This document shows positions 32,387 through 43,600 of a DNA stretch of 64,000 nt, piece by piece. This DNA comes from an uncultured Bacteroidota bacterium. GTDB lineage: Bacteria; Bacteroidota; Bacteroidia; Bacteroidales; P3. The number at the start of each line of letters is the position of its first letter. Position 1 is the stretch's first letter. The stretch is taken from positions 1 through 64,000 of the forward strand of contig CADBDA010000013.1 in assembly GCA_902793295.1 (NCBI GenBank), written 5' to 3'. The notes beneath the pieces are model-generated. The model ran no database searches. It was not told the origin of the DNA and saw nothing but the letters and a program-made list of their open reading frames with translations. The translations under genes and the position numbers were made by a program.

Positions 32387-32836
32387 ATGTGCCGTCATCT
32401 ACCTCTGCTCCTCGCTGCTCTCCTCGCCTCGGCTCCGCTCTGCGCACAACATGCCAAGGGCCATGTCGAAATTACGGGCGACGTGAAGGTCAGCGAGCTG
32501 GTGAAGAAACATATCGAATTCAACGAGAAGGTGCAGACCGTCCCGGGCTTCCGTATCCAGATCGCTTCCCTCTCGGGCCCCAATTCTCGCAACGGGGCCT
32601 TCGACCTCAAACGGCGCTTCAAGGAGGAATACCCTGACGTCGAGGTGTATATCATCTTCACCGAACCGAACTTCCGTATCAAGGTGGGCGACTTCACCAG
32701 CCGTCTCGATGCCTATGTCTTCATGCAGCGCATCAAGGACCGCTACCCGGGCACCATCGTCCGCGAAAATGTCTATCCCATCCACCTCGACTGGTCCAAC
32801 TTGGTCCCCGAAACCGACGACGACGCGGCCAACTGA
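32387..32836 (+). CDS. SPOR-domain exported protein
   Basis: A 149-residue protein with a signal peptide (LLLAALLASAPLCAQ) and a C-terminal SPOR fold (GFRIQIASLSG, AFDLKRRFKEEYP, FRIKVGDFTSRLDAYVFM). SPOR domains bind denuded peptidoglycan glycan strands, usually at division sites. It lies 21 bp behind the universal stress protein gene and is followed by a strong terminator. Confidence 0.85.
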   Translation: MCRHLPLLLAALLASAPLCAQHAKGHVEITGDVKVSELVKKHIEFNEKVQTVPGFRIQIASLSGPNSRNGAFDLKRRFKEEYPDVEVYIIFTEPNFRIKVGDFTSRLDAYVFMQRIKDRYPGTIVRENVYPIHLDWSNLVPETDDDAAN

Positions 32837-32865
32837 TCCCGCAAAAAACAGACAATAAATACAAC

Positions 32866-32897
32866 AAAAAAAGCATCGGAATTCCGGTGCTTTTTTT
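32866..32897. terminator. Bidirectional intrinsic terminator
   Basis: AAAAAAAGCATCGG (32866-32879), AATT loop, CCGGTGCTTTTTTT (32884-32897). It ends the stress protein-SPOR unit and can also stop transcripts from rpoD on the other strand. Confidence 0.9.
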
Positions 32898-33014
32898 GTT
32901 GTCTCTTATCGTGTATGATCGGATGGCTTCAGCGCTTGGGAAAAATCGTGGCGTGTGTCCGAAAATTCATGGTGTTCATAAGGCTGTCTGGCTGAAGGCC
33001 ATCGCTTCCCGATA

Positions 33015-33875
33015 CTACAGATATGCAATCAGATGCTTGCTCTTCGAGCTGGATTTCAGTCGCTTCAGACCTTTCTCCTTGATCTGACGCACGCGCTCGC
33101 GGGTCAGCCCGAATTTCATGGCGATCTCGTCCAGACTCAGCGCATGGGGCATGCCAATGCCGAAATACATGCGTATCACGTCTCGCTCGTAGTCCGACAG
33201 GGCCGACAGGGCTCGCTCAATCTCTTGGCTCAGCGACTCCTGCATCAGGGCTTCGTCGGTGGCGGGAGTGTCTTCGTTGGGCAGCACGTCCACAAAGTTC
33301 ACATCCTCGTCGGCCACCAGCGGCGCGTCTATCGAGATGTGGCGCCCCGATATGTTCAGTATGCTCTTGATCTTGTCTTCCGGTATGTCCAGCATCTCGG
33401 CCAGCTCTTCCTCCGATGGGGGACGCTCCAGCTTCTGCTCCAACTTCGAAATCTCTTTCTTCAGTTTGTTCAACGCTCCCAGCTGGTTCGACGGCAGTCG
33501 CACGATGCGCGAGTTCTCGGCAATGGCTTGCAATATCGACTGGCGTATCCACCACACGGCATACGAGATGAACTTGAATCCGCGTGTCTCGTCAAATCGC
33601 TTCGCTGCCTTGATCAGTCCCACATTCCCTTCGTTGATGAGGTCGGGCAGACTCAAACCCTGGTTCTGATACTGCTTGGCAACCGATACCACAAAACGCA
33701 GGTTGGCCTTCGTCAGCCGGTCCAGTGCGGCTTGGTCGCCGGCCTTGATTCGCTGCGCCAACTGCACCTCTTCTTCCGGTGTCAGCAACTCCTCACTGCA
33801 GATGTCCTGCAGGTATTTGTCCAGCGACTTGATGTCTCGGTTGGTAATGGAATGAGTAATTTTTAATTGTCTCAT
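33015..33875 (-). CDS. rpoD: Primary sigma factor, Bacteroidetes type
   Basis: A 286-residue group 1/2 sigma-70. [20 protein letters not shown] is the hallmark N-terminus of Bacteroidetes primary sigma factors, which lack the long region 1.1. Region 2 shows [20 protein letters not shown] and [19 protein letters not shown]; region 3 and region 4 ([14 protein letters not shown] and [20 protein letters not shown]) follow. It recognises the TTTG/TAnnTTTG promoters seen across this window. Confidence 0.97.
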   Translation of the reverse strand: MRQLKITHSITNRDIKSLDKYLQDICSEELLTPEEEVQLAQRIKAGDQAALDRLTKANLRFVVSVAKQYQNQGLSLPDLINEGNVGLIKAAKRFDETRGFKFISYAVWWIRQSILQAIAENSRIVRLPSNQLGALNKLKKEISKLEQKLERPPSEEELAEMLDIPEDKIKSILNISGRHISIDAPLVADEDVNFVDVLPNEDTPATDEALMQESLSQEIERALSALSDYERDVIRMYFGIGMPHALSLDEIAMKFGLTRERVRQIKEKGLKRLKSSSKSKHLIAYL

Positions 33876-34105
33876 ATATACGTGTTTACTTTATATTCGG
33901 TCCCTTTGTTGTCTCCGTCTCGCTCCGCTTCCGTTCGGCCGTTCGGCTTTTTTTCGACCCAATCGGCTGGCTGTCACTTGGCTGCGGCAGGTCGGCGACT
34001 CTTTTTTTAGGCGTTTTGTCTCTTTTTCGTGCTTTCCTTAACGAGAAAAAAGTAAAAAAAGTTTCATCAGGCAAAAAAAAATTCTGACAATCCCCATTTT
34101 TTTCT

Positions 34106-34113
34106 TATTTTTG
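34106..34113 (+). promoter_or_regulatory. ffh promoter -7 element
   Basis: TATTTTTG followed by C, 154 bp before the ffh start, implying a leader of about 145 nt. The 33876-34266 gap between rpoD and ffh contains this element and otherwise no gene or RNA that I can recognise; no SRP RNA is visible. Confidence 0.65.
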
Positions 34114-34266
34114 CAGTCGTTTCTGTTGCGCCGTACCGACCGCCATCGCTGTCGGTTCGCGCTCTAAACGATTGTCATTCATCGCCAACAGACGCACCTC
34201 CCGCTCTTGTGCAGTCTGTTCCGATGCGTTGTTTTTTTGAAAAAATAAAAAAAGATTTATATCAAT

Positions 34267-35589
34267 ATGTTCGAAAGTATCAGCAGCAAAATCGAGAAAG
34301 CGCTCCACTCCCTCCGCGGCAAAGGTTCCATCACCGACATCAACGTCGCCGAAACTGTCAAAGAGGTGCGTAAGGCGCTGCTCGATGCCGACGTCAGCTA
34401 TCCCATCGCCAAGGAATTCACCGATCGCGTCAAACAGGAGGCCTTGGGCCGCAACGTCATCCAGTCCATCGAACCGGGTCAGCTCATGGTCAAAATCGTC
34501 CACGAGGAACTGACCAAACTCATGGGCTCCCAGGCAGTCGATATCAACCTCAAGGGCTCCCCGGCTGTCATCCTCATCGCGGGTCTCCAGGGCTCCGGTA
34601 AAACGACCTTCAGCGCCAAACTGGCTTACTACCTCAAAAACAAAAAGGCCAAAAGTGTCATGATGGTCGCCGGCGACGTCTACCGCCCGGCTGCTATCAA
34701 CCAGCTCCAGGTCCTCGGCGAACAAATCGGCGTGCCGGTGTTCGCTCAGCTGGGGGTCTCCGACCCGGTCCGCATCGCCAAAGATGCCCTCCAGGAGGCT
34801 CGCCTCAAAGGGGTCAACGTGGTCATCGTCGATACCGCCGGTCGTCTCGCGGTCGACGAACAGATGATGGACGAAATCTCCAACCTCAAACAGTCGCTCA
34901 ACCCGCAGGAAACACTCTTCGTGGTCGACTCCATGACGGGTCAGGATGCCGTCAACACCGCCAAGGCGTTCAACGAACGTATCGACTACGACGGTGTCGT
35001 CCTCACCAAACTCGACGGCGATACCCGCGGCGGTGCGGCACTCACCATCCGCTACAGCGTTCAAAAACCAATCAAATTCGTCGGTATCGGCGAGAAAATG
35101 GACGCCCTCGATGTCTTCCACCCCGACCGTATGGCCAACCGCATCCTCGGCATGGGCGATGTCGTTTCGCTCGTCGAACGTGCCCAGGAACAGTACGACG
35201 AGGAGGAGGCTCGCAAAATCCAGAAACGCCTCGTCAAAAACGAATACAACTACGAGGACTTCCTCTCCCAAATCGCCCAGGTCAAGAAAATGGGCAACAT
35301 GAAAGATCTCCTCGGCATGATCCCGGGCATGAGCAAGCTGACCAAGGATGTCGAAATCGGCGACGACGCTTTCGTCCCCATCGAATCCATCATCGGCTCC
35401 ATGACGCCCTACGAACGGCGCAACCCTTCCTGCATCAACGGCAGCCGCAAACAGCGCATCGCCGCCGGCAGCGGCCGCACCATCCAGGAGGTCAACCGCT
35501 TGGTCAAACAGTTCGAAGATACCCGCAAAATGATGAAGGCGGTCTCCACCAAAGGGGGCAAAATGGCCTTCCCCAAACGCCGCCGCTAA
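34267..35589 (+). CDS. ffh: Signal recognition particle protein
   Basis: A 440-residue GTPase. The N domain begins MFESISSKIEKALHSLRG. The G domain holds the P-loop GLQGSGKTT, DVYRPAA, DTAGR and TKLDGDTRGG. The methionine-rich M domain follows (MGNMKDLLGMIPGM, SMTPYERRNPS) and binds SRP RNA and signal sequences. It delivers nascent membrane proteins to the FtsY receptor. The next gene, folD, starts 154 bp later. Confidence 0.98.
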   Translation: MFESISSKIEKALHSLRGKGSITDINVAETVKEVRKALLDADVSYPIAKEFTDRVKQEALGRNVIQSIEPGQLMVKIVHEELTKLMGSQAVDINLKGSPAVILIAGLQGSGKTTFSAKLAYYLKNKKAKSVMMVAGDVYRPAAINQLQVLGEQIGVPVFAQLGVSDPVRIAKDALQEARLKGVNVVIVDTAGRLAVDEQMMDEISNLKQSLNPQETLFVVDSMTGQDAVNTAKAFNERIDYDGVVLTKLDGDTRGGAALTIRYSVQKPIKFVGIGEKMDALDVFHPDRMANRILGMGDVVSLVERAQEQYDEEEARKIQKRLVKNEYNYEDFLSQIAQVKKMGNMKDLLGMIPGMSKLTKDVEIGDDAFVPIESIIGSMTPYERRNPSCINGSRKQRIAAGSGRTIQEVNRLVKQFEDTRKMMKAVSTKGGKMAFPKRRR

Positions 35590-35743
35590 CCGATCGGGCG
35601 CGTCCTGTTGACCTTAATGCTCCTTGGGGCGACAACTGCCCTAAAGTGCCCAAGGCTACAACAGCTCCTGACGCCCCCCAAAAAAGACTTCGAAAACCTA
35701 CAAAAACTGAAGATAATAAACCCATAAATAAACGCTCATTAGC

Positions 35744-36628
35744 ATGACAAACATTCTCGACGGAAAACAGACTTCCATAGCTATCAAGGACCAAATCGCC
35801 AATGAGGTCCGTTCTTTTACAGCCAAAAGTATTCGCCCGCCCCATCTGGCAGCCGTCCTCGTAGGCGACGACGGCGCCAGCCAGACCTACGTGGCCAACA
35901 AGGAGAAATCTTCCCACGAGGTGGGCTTCACCTCCTCGGTCTACCGCTACTCGGCCAACACGTCCGAGGAAGAGCTTCTCAAAGCCATCGAGTTCCTCAA
36001 CGATGACGACGACATCGACGGCTTCATCGTCCAACTGCCCTTGCCCAAACAGATCAACGAACAGAAGGTCATCAACGCTATCTCACCCGAAAAGGATGTC
36101 GATGGCTTCACACCGATCAACATCGGTCGCATGGTCCTCGGCGAGGATGCCTTCCTCCCGGCAACTCCCATGGGTATCTGCTCCATTCTCGAACACTACC
36201 AAATCGAGACCGAAGGCAAGCATTGTGTTGTCCTCGGCCGCAGCAACATCGTCGGCACTCCTGTCGCCAACTTGCTGTCGCGCAACAAGAAAGGGGCCAA
36301 CTGCACCGTGACGCTCTGCCACTCCCGTACCCAAAACTTGCCCGAACTGACCCGTCAGGCGGATATCCTCATCGTCGCCATCGGCAAACCGGAATTTGTC
36401 ACCGCCGACATGGTCAAAGAGGGGGCCGTTCTGGTCGATGTGGGTATCCATCGCATCCCCGACGAGACCAAGAAGAGCGGCTACCGCATCATCGGCGACG
36501 TCAAGCATGGCGAGGTCGACAGCCACTGCAGCTGGGTCACCCCGGTCCCTGGCGGCGTAGGCCCTCTCACCATCGTCTCCCTCCTCCAAAACACCATGAA
36601 GGCTTACAAAAAACGCTTCAACCTCTAA
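35744..36628 (+). CDS. folD: Methylenetetrahydrofolate dehydrogenase/cyclohydrolase
   Basis: A 294-residue bifunctional enzyme. The catalytic region includes AVLVGDDGASQTYVANKEK (Tyr and Lys in YVANK). DGFIVQLPLPKQI is the substrate signature and VVLGRSNIVGTPVANLL the NADP-binding turn; PVPGGVGPLTIVSLL is the C-terminal signature. It interconverts methylene-, methenyl- and formyl-tetrahydrofolate, feeding purine synthesis (purL lies 4 kb away). Confidence 0.98.
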   Translation: MTNILDGKQTSIAIKDQIANEVRSFTAKSIRPPHLAAVLVGDDGASQTYVANKEKSSHEVGFTSSVYRYSANTSEEELLKAIEFLNDDDDIDGFIVQLPLPKQINEQKVINAISPEKDVDGFTPINIGRMVLGEDAFLPATPMGICSILEHYQIETEGKHCVVLGRSNIVGTPVANLLSRNKKGANCTVTLCHSRTQNLPELTRQADILIVAIGKPEFVTADMVKEGAVLVDVGIHRIPDETKKSGYRIIGDVKHGEVDSHCSWVTPVPGGVGPLTIVSLLQNTMKAYKKRFNL

Positions 36629-36730
36629 CATAATCAGCAAACTGGGCTGTCCGGCCGGAATATCCCGAGGGCTCCTGAAGCGCTGATGTCCCGACTTGCC
36701 ATCCTGGAAAAAACTCTCCCCCCCGAAAAA

Positions 36731-37501
36731 ATGAAAACCCTCCTAGTCGTCCCTTGCTACAACGAATCCAAACGCCTTCCCCAACAGGCTTTCGTCGACT
36801 ATGTGGAACACCACCCCGATGTGGCTTTCCTCTTCGCCAACGACGGCAGCCGCGACAATACGCTCCAGGTGCTGCAAGAACTGACCGCACGTCACGAGCG
36901 GCTCTTCTTGCTCGACATCCAGCCCAACGGGGGCAAGGCGGAGGCGGTGCGCAAGGGCATGCTCCATGCGGCTTCCCAGTATCATCCTGAGTATGTGGCT
37001 TTCTGGGATGCCGACCTCGCCACTCCGCTCGACGAAATCGAGCCGATGGTGCAGTGGGCGGACAAGGGGTACGATATCGTCATGGGGCTCCGCCTCATGC
37101 GACTGGGCGCCAAGGTGCGTCGCAAAACCATGCGCCACTACTTGGGCCGCTGCTTCGCCACCACGGCGTCCATGATGCTCCACCTGCCGGTCTACGACAC
37201 GCAGTGCGGGGCCAAATTGTTCCGCACCTCGGTCGTCAACGACCTCTTCTCCGAACCTTTCATCACGCGCTGGCTCTTCGATGTCGAATTGCTGGCGCGC
37301 TACAAGCAGTGCTTCGGTATCGACCGCGCTGTCGAGGGTATCTACGAGTTCCCGCTCTTCCAGTGGCAGGATGTCGATGGCTCCCAGCTCAAAAGCCGCG
37401 ACTTCTTCAAGGCGCCGGCCGAACTCCTCAAAATCCACCGCAAATACAAAGGCTCGAAAGTGGCTGCTGAAAAGGGAAACAGTGGGGGCGCTAGACTGTG
37501 A
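36731..37501 (+). CDS. Family 2 glycosyltransferase (dolichyl-phosphate mannose synthase-like)
   Basis: A 256-residue cytoplasmic GT-A enzyme. The ATG at 36731 places MKTLLVVPCYNESKRLPQQ at the start, as usual for the family. The donor-binding aspartates are in LFANDGSRDNT and FWDADLATPLDEI. QCGAKLFRTSVVNDLF and the later RWLFDVELLARYK match DPM1/GtrB-type enzymes that load sugar onto a polyprenyl phosphate. The adjacent GT-C-like membrane enzyme could use such a lipid-linked sugar (inference). Confidence 0.9.
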   Translation: MKTLLVVPCYNESKRLPQQAFVDYVEHHPDVAFLFANDGSRDNTLQVLQELTARHERLFLLDIQPNGGKAEAVRKGMLHAASQYHPEYVAFWDADLATPLDEIEPMVQWADKGYDIVMGLRLMRLGAKVRRKTMRHYLGRCFATTASMMLHLPVYDTQCGAKLFRTSVVNDLFSEPFITRWLFDVELLARYKQCFGIDRAVEGIYEFPLFQWQDVDGSQLKSRDFFKAPAELLKIHRKYKGSKVAAEKGNSGGARL

Positions 37502-37569
37502 GCCCCCCGCGGCTGGTGGTTGTTTCGTGTCCAATTGGAAATTGATTTTTAAACTTTTATATTGTATCA

Positions 37570-39972
37570 ATGGTCAAATTCTTCTCCGATAATAAGCACA
37601 ATCCTTGGTTCTGGATGTTCGTCGCTATCGCCGCCATCCTCTTCTTCGCTATGCCGCTGATGAGCCGCAGTGCGGGCAACAGCGGCGACGAGGACAAATT
37701 CCAAATCCCGCAGGGACGTTTCGTGGTGGATTATTTCCGCTCCGACGGCGCCGACACTACTTGCCTGCAGGATGTGGTTGTCCTCAATGGTAAGGAGCTG
37801 TCCTGGAACCTCAAATACTACGGCTGCTCGTTCGATGTGGTGACCGAGTGGATCAACCGCACCTTCGGCATCGACGACATCGCGCGTACACGACACATGT
37901 GCAACGCTTTCCTGGGTTGGCTCATCGTCCTCTTCGGTGGCCTCATCGCCTACCGCATGGGGGGCTGGCGCGCGGGGGTGTTCGCCATGCTGCTGCTGTT
38001 CTTCTCGCCGCGTCTCCTGGGTCATTCGTTCAACAATCCCAAGGATATTCCGCTGGCTGCGGGTGTCATCATGTCGGTCTACTACATGCTGATGTTCTTC
38101 CGCCAACTGACGCCGCAGCTGTCCGAGTCGGCCGACGCCAAGGGCAAGAAGGGTGCAGTCAGGGTGCAGTGGCCTGAGCCGGCGTTCTCCGACAAGGTTA
38201 CGCGCTATTTGGCTATCTTCCTCATGGTGCTGGTGTCGCCGCTGTTATTCACCACTGCGGGTGTCGGATTCACCGTCCTCATCGTGGCGCTCTTCGTCTG
38301 CTTGCTGCTGTTCCGTGAGGCGCCGCGCTTCAATCCGCTTACCTTGGCCATGCTGGCGCTTTCCATCGCACTGGCGGTGAGCAACCGTATCGGCGGTCTC
38401 ATCGTGGTGGGCTATATGGGGCTCTGGGGCCTTCTGTGGCTTGTCCGCTACCGCAAGGTGCTCAAGGGCAAAGTGGTCGGCAAGGCGTTCCTCGCTGCGG
38501 TGCTGGTCTGCCTGGTGGGCTTCTTCAGCAGCTTGTGCCTCTGGCCTTTCGCGCTCCAGCAGCCTGTCCATAACAGCATCGAGAGCTTCCGCCTCATGTC
38601 GCAGTTCGACGTGCAGCTGCGTCAGCTCTTCGAGGGTTCCATGGTCATGTCGAACAACTTGCCGTGGTACTATACGCCCAAATTCATGTTGATGACCATC
38701 CCGCTGGCGGTCCTCGTCGGCTGGCTGCTCTATCCGTTCTTCGGTGCCTTCAAACGCGAACGCCGCATCGACAGCATCATGATTTATTTCGTCTTCCTCT
38801 TCCCGGTGTTCTGGATCGTCGCCACGGGTGCCAATGTCTATGGCGGTTGGCGCCATTCGCTCTTCGCCTATCCGCCAATGGCGGTGGCTGCGGGCCTGGG
38901 CTTCGACGCCTTCGCGGCGTGGGCGGGTCGCAAAAGCGGCAAGGGGGTGGTCGGACTGCTCTGCTCGCTGGTGCCGCTTTGCCTGCTGGTGCCTCCGGCG
39001 CTCCACACGGTGCGCAACCATCCTTATGAATATGTCTATTTCAACGAACTCGCCGGCGGCGTGAAGAAGGCCTTCGGCCACTACGAGCTCGACTATTATT
39101 ATCACTCCATGCGCGAGGCGACGGAATGGGTCTTGGACAACGCCGAACCGAAGGCGGATGGCTCCAAGACGCTCATCGGCTCGTGGCATCTGGAATCGAC
39201 TCGCTACTTCATGCGGTCCGACACGGCGCACTTCGACACGCGCTTCGTCCGCTGGGGTCAGCGCTACGAGTACGACTGGGACTACCTGGTGTTCCCCATC
39301 ACGGGTATCGCGGGCGACTATCTGCTGGGCAACGCCTTCCCTCCGAAGGATTGCGTCCATACGGTCGATGTCGACGGCAAACCGATTGCGCTGGTGCTGA
39401 AACGCCAGACGAAGGATGACTTCCATGGTGTGCAGCTGCTGCGTGCGGGCAACGCCGACAGTGCGGCGGTGCTCTTCCGTCGGGCGCTGCAGGTCAACGC
39501 CGACAACGAGACGGCACTGTCCAACTTGGCCAATATCTGCCTCCAACAGCAACAGTTCGACCAGGCGGCTGACTACTGCAACCGCATGCTGGCCATCGAT
39601 CCTTCCAACCCGCAGGCTTCTCAAATGCTGGTCTATGCTTACCTCTACGGGGGCAAGCAGCAGGAGGCGGCAACATTGCTCGACAAGCTGCGCGCCGAGG
39701 CTACCCAGGCGTTCCCCTTCACCATCACGGCCGACATGTATGCGCGTCAGGGCAACGTCAACGCGGCGCTCAACGAGCTGAACACCATGCTCGACCACGG
39801 TCTGATGGATCAGGATGCGCTCCAACTCTATGTGCAGCTGCGCATGGCTTCGGGGGCCGACCAGAATGCTGCGGTCTACAGCTTCTACAGTGCCTACGCC
39901 AACGGCCTGAAGAAGAAGGGCGACGTGAAGGCGGCGGAAGAACTGCGTAAACAATTGGCTGGTGCATTATGA
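37570..39972 (+). CDS. GT-C-like membrane glycosyltransferase with C-terminal TPR domain
   Basis: An 800-residue protein. About ten membrane helices cover residues 15-470. A GDED motif in the first periplasmic loop (SAGNSGDEDKF) is the acidic signature of GT-C enzymes that use lipid-linked sugars. Residues about 620-800 form TPR repeats (SAAVLFRRALQVNADNETAL, YCNRMLAIDPSNPQASQML). It probably transfers a sugar to a periplasmic acceptor bound by the TPR part (inference). It lies between a DPM1-like gene and an acyltransferase gene, which it overlaps by 4 nt. Confidence 0.8.
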   Translation: MVKFFSDNKHNPWFWMFVAIAAILFFAMPLMSRSAGNSGDEDKFQIPQGRFVVDYFRSDGADTTCLQDVVVLNGKELSWNLKYYGCSFDVVTEWINRTFGIDDIARTRHMCNAFLGWLIVLFGGLIAYRMGGWRAGVFAMLLLFFSPRLLGHSFNNPKDIPLAAGVIMSVYYMLMFFRQLTPQLSESADAKGKKGAVRVQWPEPAFSDKVTRYLAIFLMVLVSPLLFTTAGVGFTVLIVALFVCLLLFREAPRFNPLTLAMLALSIALAVSNRIGGLIVVGYMGLWGLLWLVRYRKVLKGKVVGKAFLAAVLVCLVGFFSSLCLWPFALQQPVHNSIESFRLMSQFDVQLRQLFEGSMVMSNNLPWYYTPKFMLMTIPLAVLVGWLLYPFFGAFKRERRIDSIMIYFVFLFPVFWIVATGANVYGGWRHSLFAYPPMAVAAGLGFDAFAAWAGRKSGKGVVGLLCSLVPLCLLVPPALHTVRNHPYEYVYFNELAGGVKKAFGHYELDYYYHSMREATEWVLDNAEPKADGSKTLIGSWHLESTRYFMRSDTAHFDTRFVRWGQRYEYDWDYLVFPITGIAGDYLLGNAFPPKDCVHTVDVDGKPIALVLKRQTKDDFHGVQLLRAGNADSAAVLFRRALQVNADNETALSNLANICLQQQQFDQAADYCNRMLAIDPSNPQASQMLVYAYLYGGKQQEAATLLDKLRAEATQAFPFTITADMYARQGNVNAALNELNTMLDHGLMDQDALQLYVQLRMASGADQNAAVYSFYSAYANGLKKKGDVKAAEELRKQLAGAL

Positions 39973-40592
39973 AAAAACTTTGGATCGCTATAGTAAAACT
40001 CTTCGGATGGCACTTCGACCTGCCTCCGGCCGACGACTGGCGCCGCCTGCATCATTGCGTCCTCATCGAGGCACCGCATACGAGCATCTACGACTTCCTG
40101 CTGGGGGCTGCCTGCGTCTGGAAACTGGGACTCAACGGACGCTTCTTCATCAAAAAGGAGTTCTTCGTCTTCCCGCTGCGACACTTCCTCCGCTATAGCG
40201 GCGCACTGCCTATCGACCGTGGCAACCGTAACAACCACATGGTGGATGGCGCCGTTCAGGCATTGGCGGAACAGAACGATATCACGTTCATCATCACCCC
40301 CGAGGGCACCCGCAAAGAGGTGCGCCGCTTCAAACGGGGCTTCTACGAGATCGCTGTCCGCGCCCAGGTGCCTGTCGCCATCACTTACATCAACTACAAG
40401 ACGCGCCACATGGGCGTCGGCCCGCTGATCATGCCTTCGGGCGATTTCGACGCCGACATGCGTCGCATCCTGGATTTCTATTCTTCGGTATCGCCTCGCA
40501 ATGCCAAAGGGTGGAACATCAACCTCCTCAAGCAAACCTACTCCCAAACCAAGAATGTGGAACAAACTCAACCGAATCGCATCAATAATTGA
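39969..40592 (+). CDS. 1-acyl-glycerol-3-phosphate acyltransferase-like protein
   Basis: A 207-residue PlsC-like acyltransferase. The HX4D catalytic motif is EAPHTSIYDF, the acceptor motif is in FIITPEGTRKEVRRFKRGF, and GALPIDRGNRNN corresponds to block II. It transfers an acyl chain to a glycerophospholipid or similar lipid at the membrane. The ATGA overlap with the GT-C gene implies coupled translation and a shared envelope-lipid role. Confidence 0.88.
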   Translation: MKKLWIAIVKLFGWHFDLPPADDWRRLHHCVLIEAPHTSIYDFLLGAACVWKLGLNGRFFIKKEFFVFPLRHFLRYSGALPIDRGNRNNHMVDGAVQALAEQNDITFIITPEGTRKEVRRFKRGFYEIAVRAQVPVAITYINYKTRHMGVGPLIMPSGDFDADMRRILDFYSSVSPRNAKGWNINLLKQTYSQTKNVEQTQPNRINN

Positions 40593-40627
40593 ATATAGTC
40601 TAATTTTTTAATTTATATTTTGAATAA

Positions 40628-43600
40628 ATGAATCGCGTCAGACGTATATACGTAGAGAAAAAGCCCGATTACGCTATCAAAGCTTCCGAGCTGAAGAGCG
40701 AAATGCTCAATTATTTGGATATCAACCCTACCGATGTCCGCGTGCTCATCCGATACGACATCGAGAATCTTTCCGATGAAACTTATCGCAAGGCGCTCGT
40801 CACCGTCTTCTCCGAACCGCCGGTCGACAATGTCTACGAGGAGTCGTTCCCGCATGCCGACAGCGATTTCTGCTTCTCGGTGGAATACCTGCCGGGCCAG
40901 TTCGACCAGCGTGCCGACAGCGCCGAGCAGTGCTGCTGCTTGCTCAACGACAGCGAACAGCCTATCATCAAGTCGGCCACTACCTACGTCATCAGCGGAT
41001 CGCTGACCGACGCGCAGAAGGCGGCCATCCAAAAGCATTGCATCAACCCGGTCGACAGCCGTCTGACCGACGAGGTGAAACCGCAGACGCTGGTCGACCA
41101 TTTCGACGAACCGGCCGATGTCATCGTCTTCGACGGCTTCAAGGATATGGCGGAACCGCAGCTGAAATCGCTCTTCGACAGTCTGGGCCTGGCCATGACC
41201 TTCGCCGATTTCAAACACATCCAGCGCTACTTCCACGACGAGGAAAAACGCAACCCTTCCATGACCGAAATCCGCGTGCTCGACACCTACTGGTCCGACC
41301 ACTGCCGCCATACGACCTTCGCCACCGAACTGAAGGATGTGGCTTTCGACGAGGGCTACTACCGCCCGCTCATCGAAGGGGCTTTCCAGCAGTATCTCGC
41401 TGACCATAAGGAACAGTACACCGGCCGCACCGACAAGTATGTCTGCCTGATGGATATCGGAACACTGGCGGCCAAGCGCATCAAGAAGATGGGTCTGCTG
41501 GCCGACCAGGAGCCTTCCGACGAGATCAACGCGTGCTCCATCGTGGTGCCGGTCACTATCGACGGGGTGGAGGAGGAGTGGCTCATCAACTTCAAGAACG
41601 AGACGCACAACCACCCGACCGAAATCGAGCCCTTCGGCGGTTCTGCCACTTGTCTGGGTGGCTGCATACGCGACCCGCTGTCGGGCCGTACCTATGTCTA
41701 TCAGGCCATGCGCGTCACCGGCGCTGCCGACCCGACCAAGCCGCTCAACGAGACACTGCCGGGCAAACTGCCGCAGCGCAAAATCGTCACTACGGCTGCC
41801 CACGGCTACTCCAGCTATGGCAACCAGATTGGTCTCGCTACGGGTCTGGTCAACGAAATCTACCATCCCAACTACGTGGCCAAGCGCATGGAAATTGGTG
41901 CGGTCATCGCTGCTGCACCGCGCCGCGCCGTGAAACGCCTCAACAGCGATCCGGGCGACGTCATCATCCTCCTGGGTGGCCGCACGGGCCGCGACGGCAT
42001 CGGCGGCGCTACGGGTGCCTCCAAGAGCCACACCACCAAGAGCCTTACCACTTGCGGTGCCGAGGTGCAGAAGGGCAACGCGCCTACCGAACGCAAAATC
42101 CAGCGCCTCTTCCGCCGCGAGGAGGTGAGCAGCCTCATCAAGAAGTGCAACGACTTCGGCGCGGGCGGCGTCAGCGTCGCTATCGGCGAGTTGGCGGACG
42201 GCCTGCAGATCAACCTCGACAGGGTTCCTAAGAAATATGCGGGCCTCGACGGCACCGAACTGGCCATCAGCGAAAGCCAGGAGCGTATGGCGGTCGTGGT
42301 CGACCCCAAGGATGTCGACAAGATGCTGCAGTATGCCGACGAGGAGAACCTCGAGGCTGTCGTCGTGGCTACCGTCACCAGCGAACCGCGTATGGTCATC
42401 AGCTGGCGCGGCAAGGAGATTGTCAACCTCAGCCGCCGCTTCATCGACACCAACGGTGCCCATCAGGAAACTACCGTCCGGGTCAAGATGCCGGAAAAAG
42501 AGCTGAAGGAAGGTAAGGATAATAAGGATATCAAGAGCCTTTGGCTCAATACGCTCGCCGACCTCAACGTCTGCTCGCAGAAGGGTCTGGTCGAGATGTT
42601 CGACAGCTCGATTGGTGCGGGCAGCGTGGTGATGCCATATGGCGGCAGGTACCAGCTGACGCCTACCCAGAGCATGGTGGGCAAACTGCCGCTGCTCGAC
42701 GGCAAGTGCGACACCGTGACCATCATGTCCTATGGCATGGATCCTTACCAGACGTCGTGGAGCCCCTTCCACGGCGCTGCCTACGCTGTGCTCAGCAGCG
42801 TGGCCAAGATCGCTGCCGCGGGTGGCGATGCCAGCAAGGTGCGCCTCACCTTCCAGGAATATTTCAAGAAGCTGGGCAACGACCCGTACCGCTGGGGCGA
42901 ACCGTTCAGCGCGCTCCTCGGCGCCTACCACGCTCAGATGGGCCTCAAATTGCCGGCCATCGGCGGCAAGGACTCCATGTCGGGCTCCTTCAACGATATC
43001 GACGTGCCGCCGACATTCTGCAGCTTCGCCGTGGGTACGGAGAACCTCTATCATATTCTTACACCTGAGTTCAAGAAGCCGGGCTCAAAACTGGTATTGC
43101 TGGATGTCAAGAAAGACCAGTACGGAATGCCTGACTATGAGGATGCGTTGAAACAGTATCGTCTGCTCCACGACAGCATCGCACTTCGTGACAAAGAGGA
43201 CGAAAAGGTCGTTGGACCTGTCTTCTCTGCCTATGCCATCGGCTTTGGCGGTATCATTGAAGCGGTCAGCAAAATGGCCTTCGGCAATGGCTGCGGCGCA
43301 CATATCAACGACGATGTCACCGTCGAGGAACTGACCTGCAAAAACTATGGTGCCATACTCCTCGAGGTCGACAGCAAGGCTCAGCTGCCGTTCCACTATC
43401 GTGAGATCGGTGGCGTGACTCCGGAGAACTCCGGATTTGAGTACAAGGGTGTTAAGATTGCTAACGATGAGGCTCTTGCTGCTTGGCAGAAGACGCTCGA
43501 GGGTGTCTTCCCCACACGTACCAATGCGCCCGTCAAACCCATCGAATCTACGAAGCCTTCCCGCTTCGACGCCATCTACCAGTGCAAGCACAAGGTGGCG

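Noticed and set aside
40613..43054. 813-residue minus-strand frame opposite purL
   Set aside because: It is antisense to purL, which is intact and recognised along its whole length; the frame is a by-product of codon bias.
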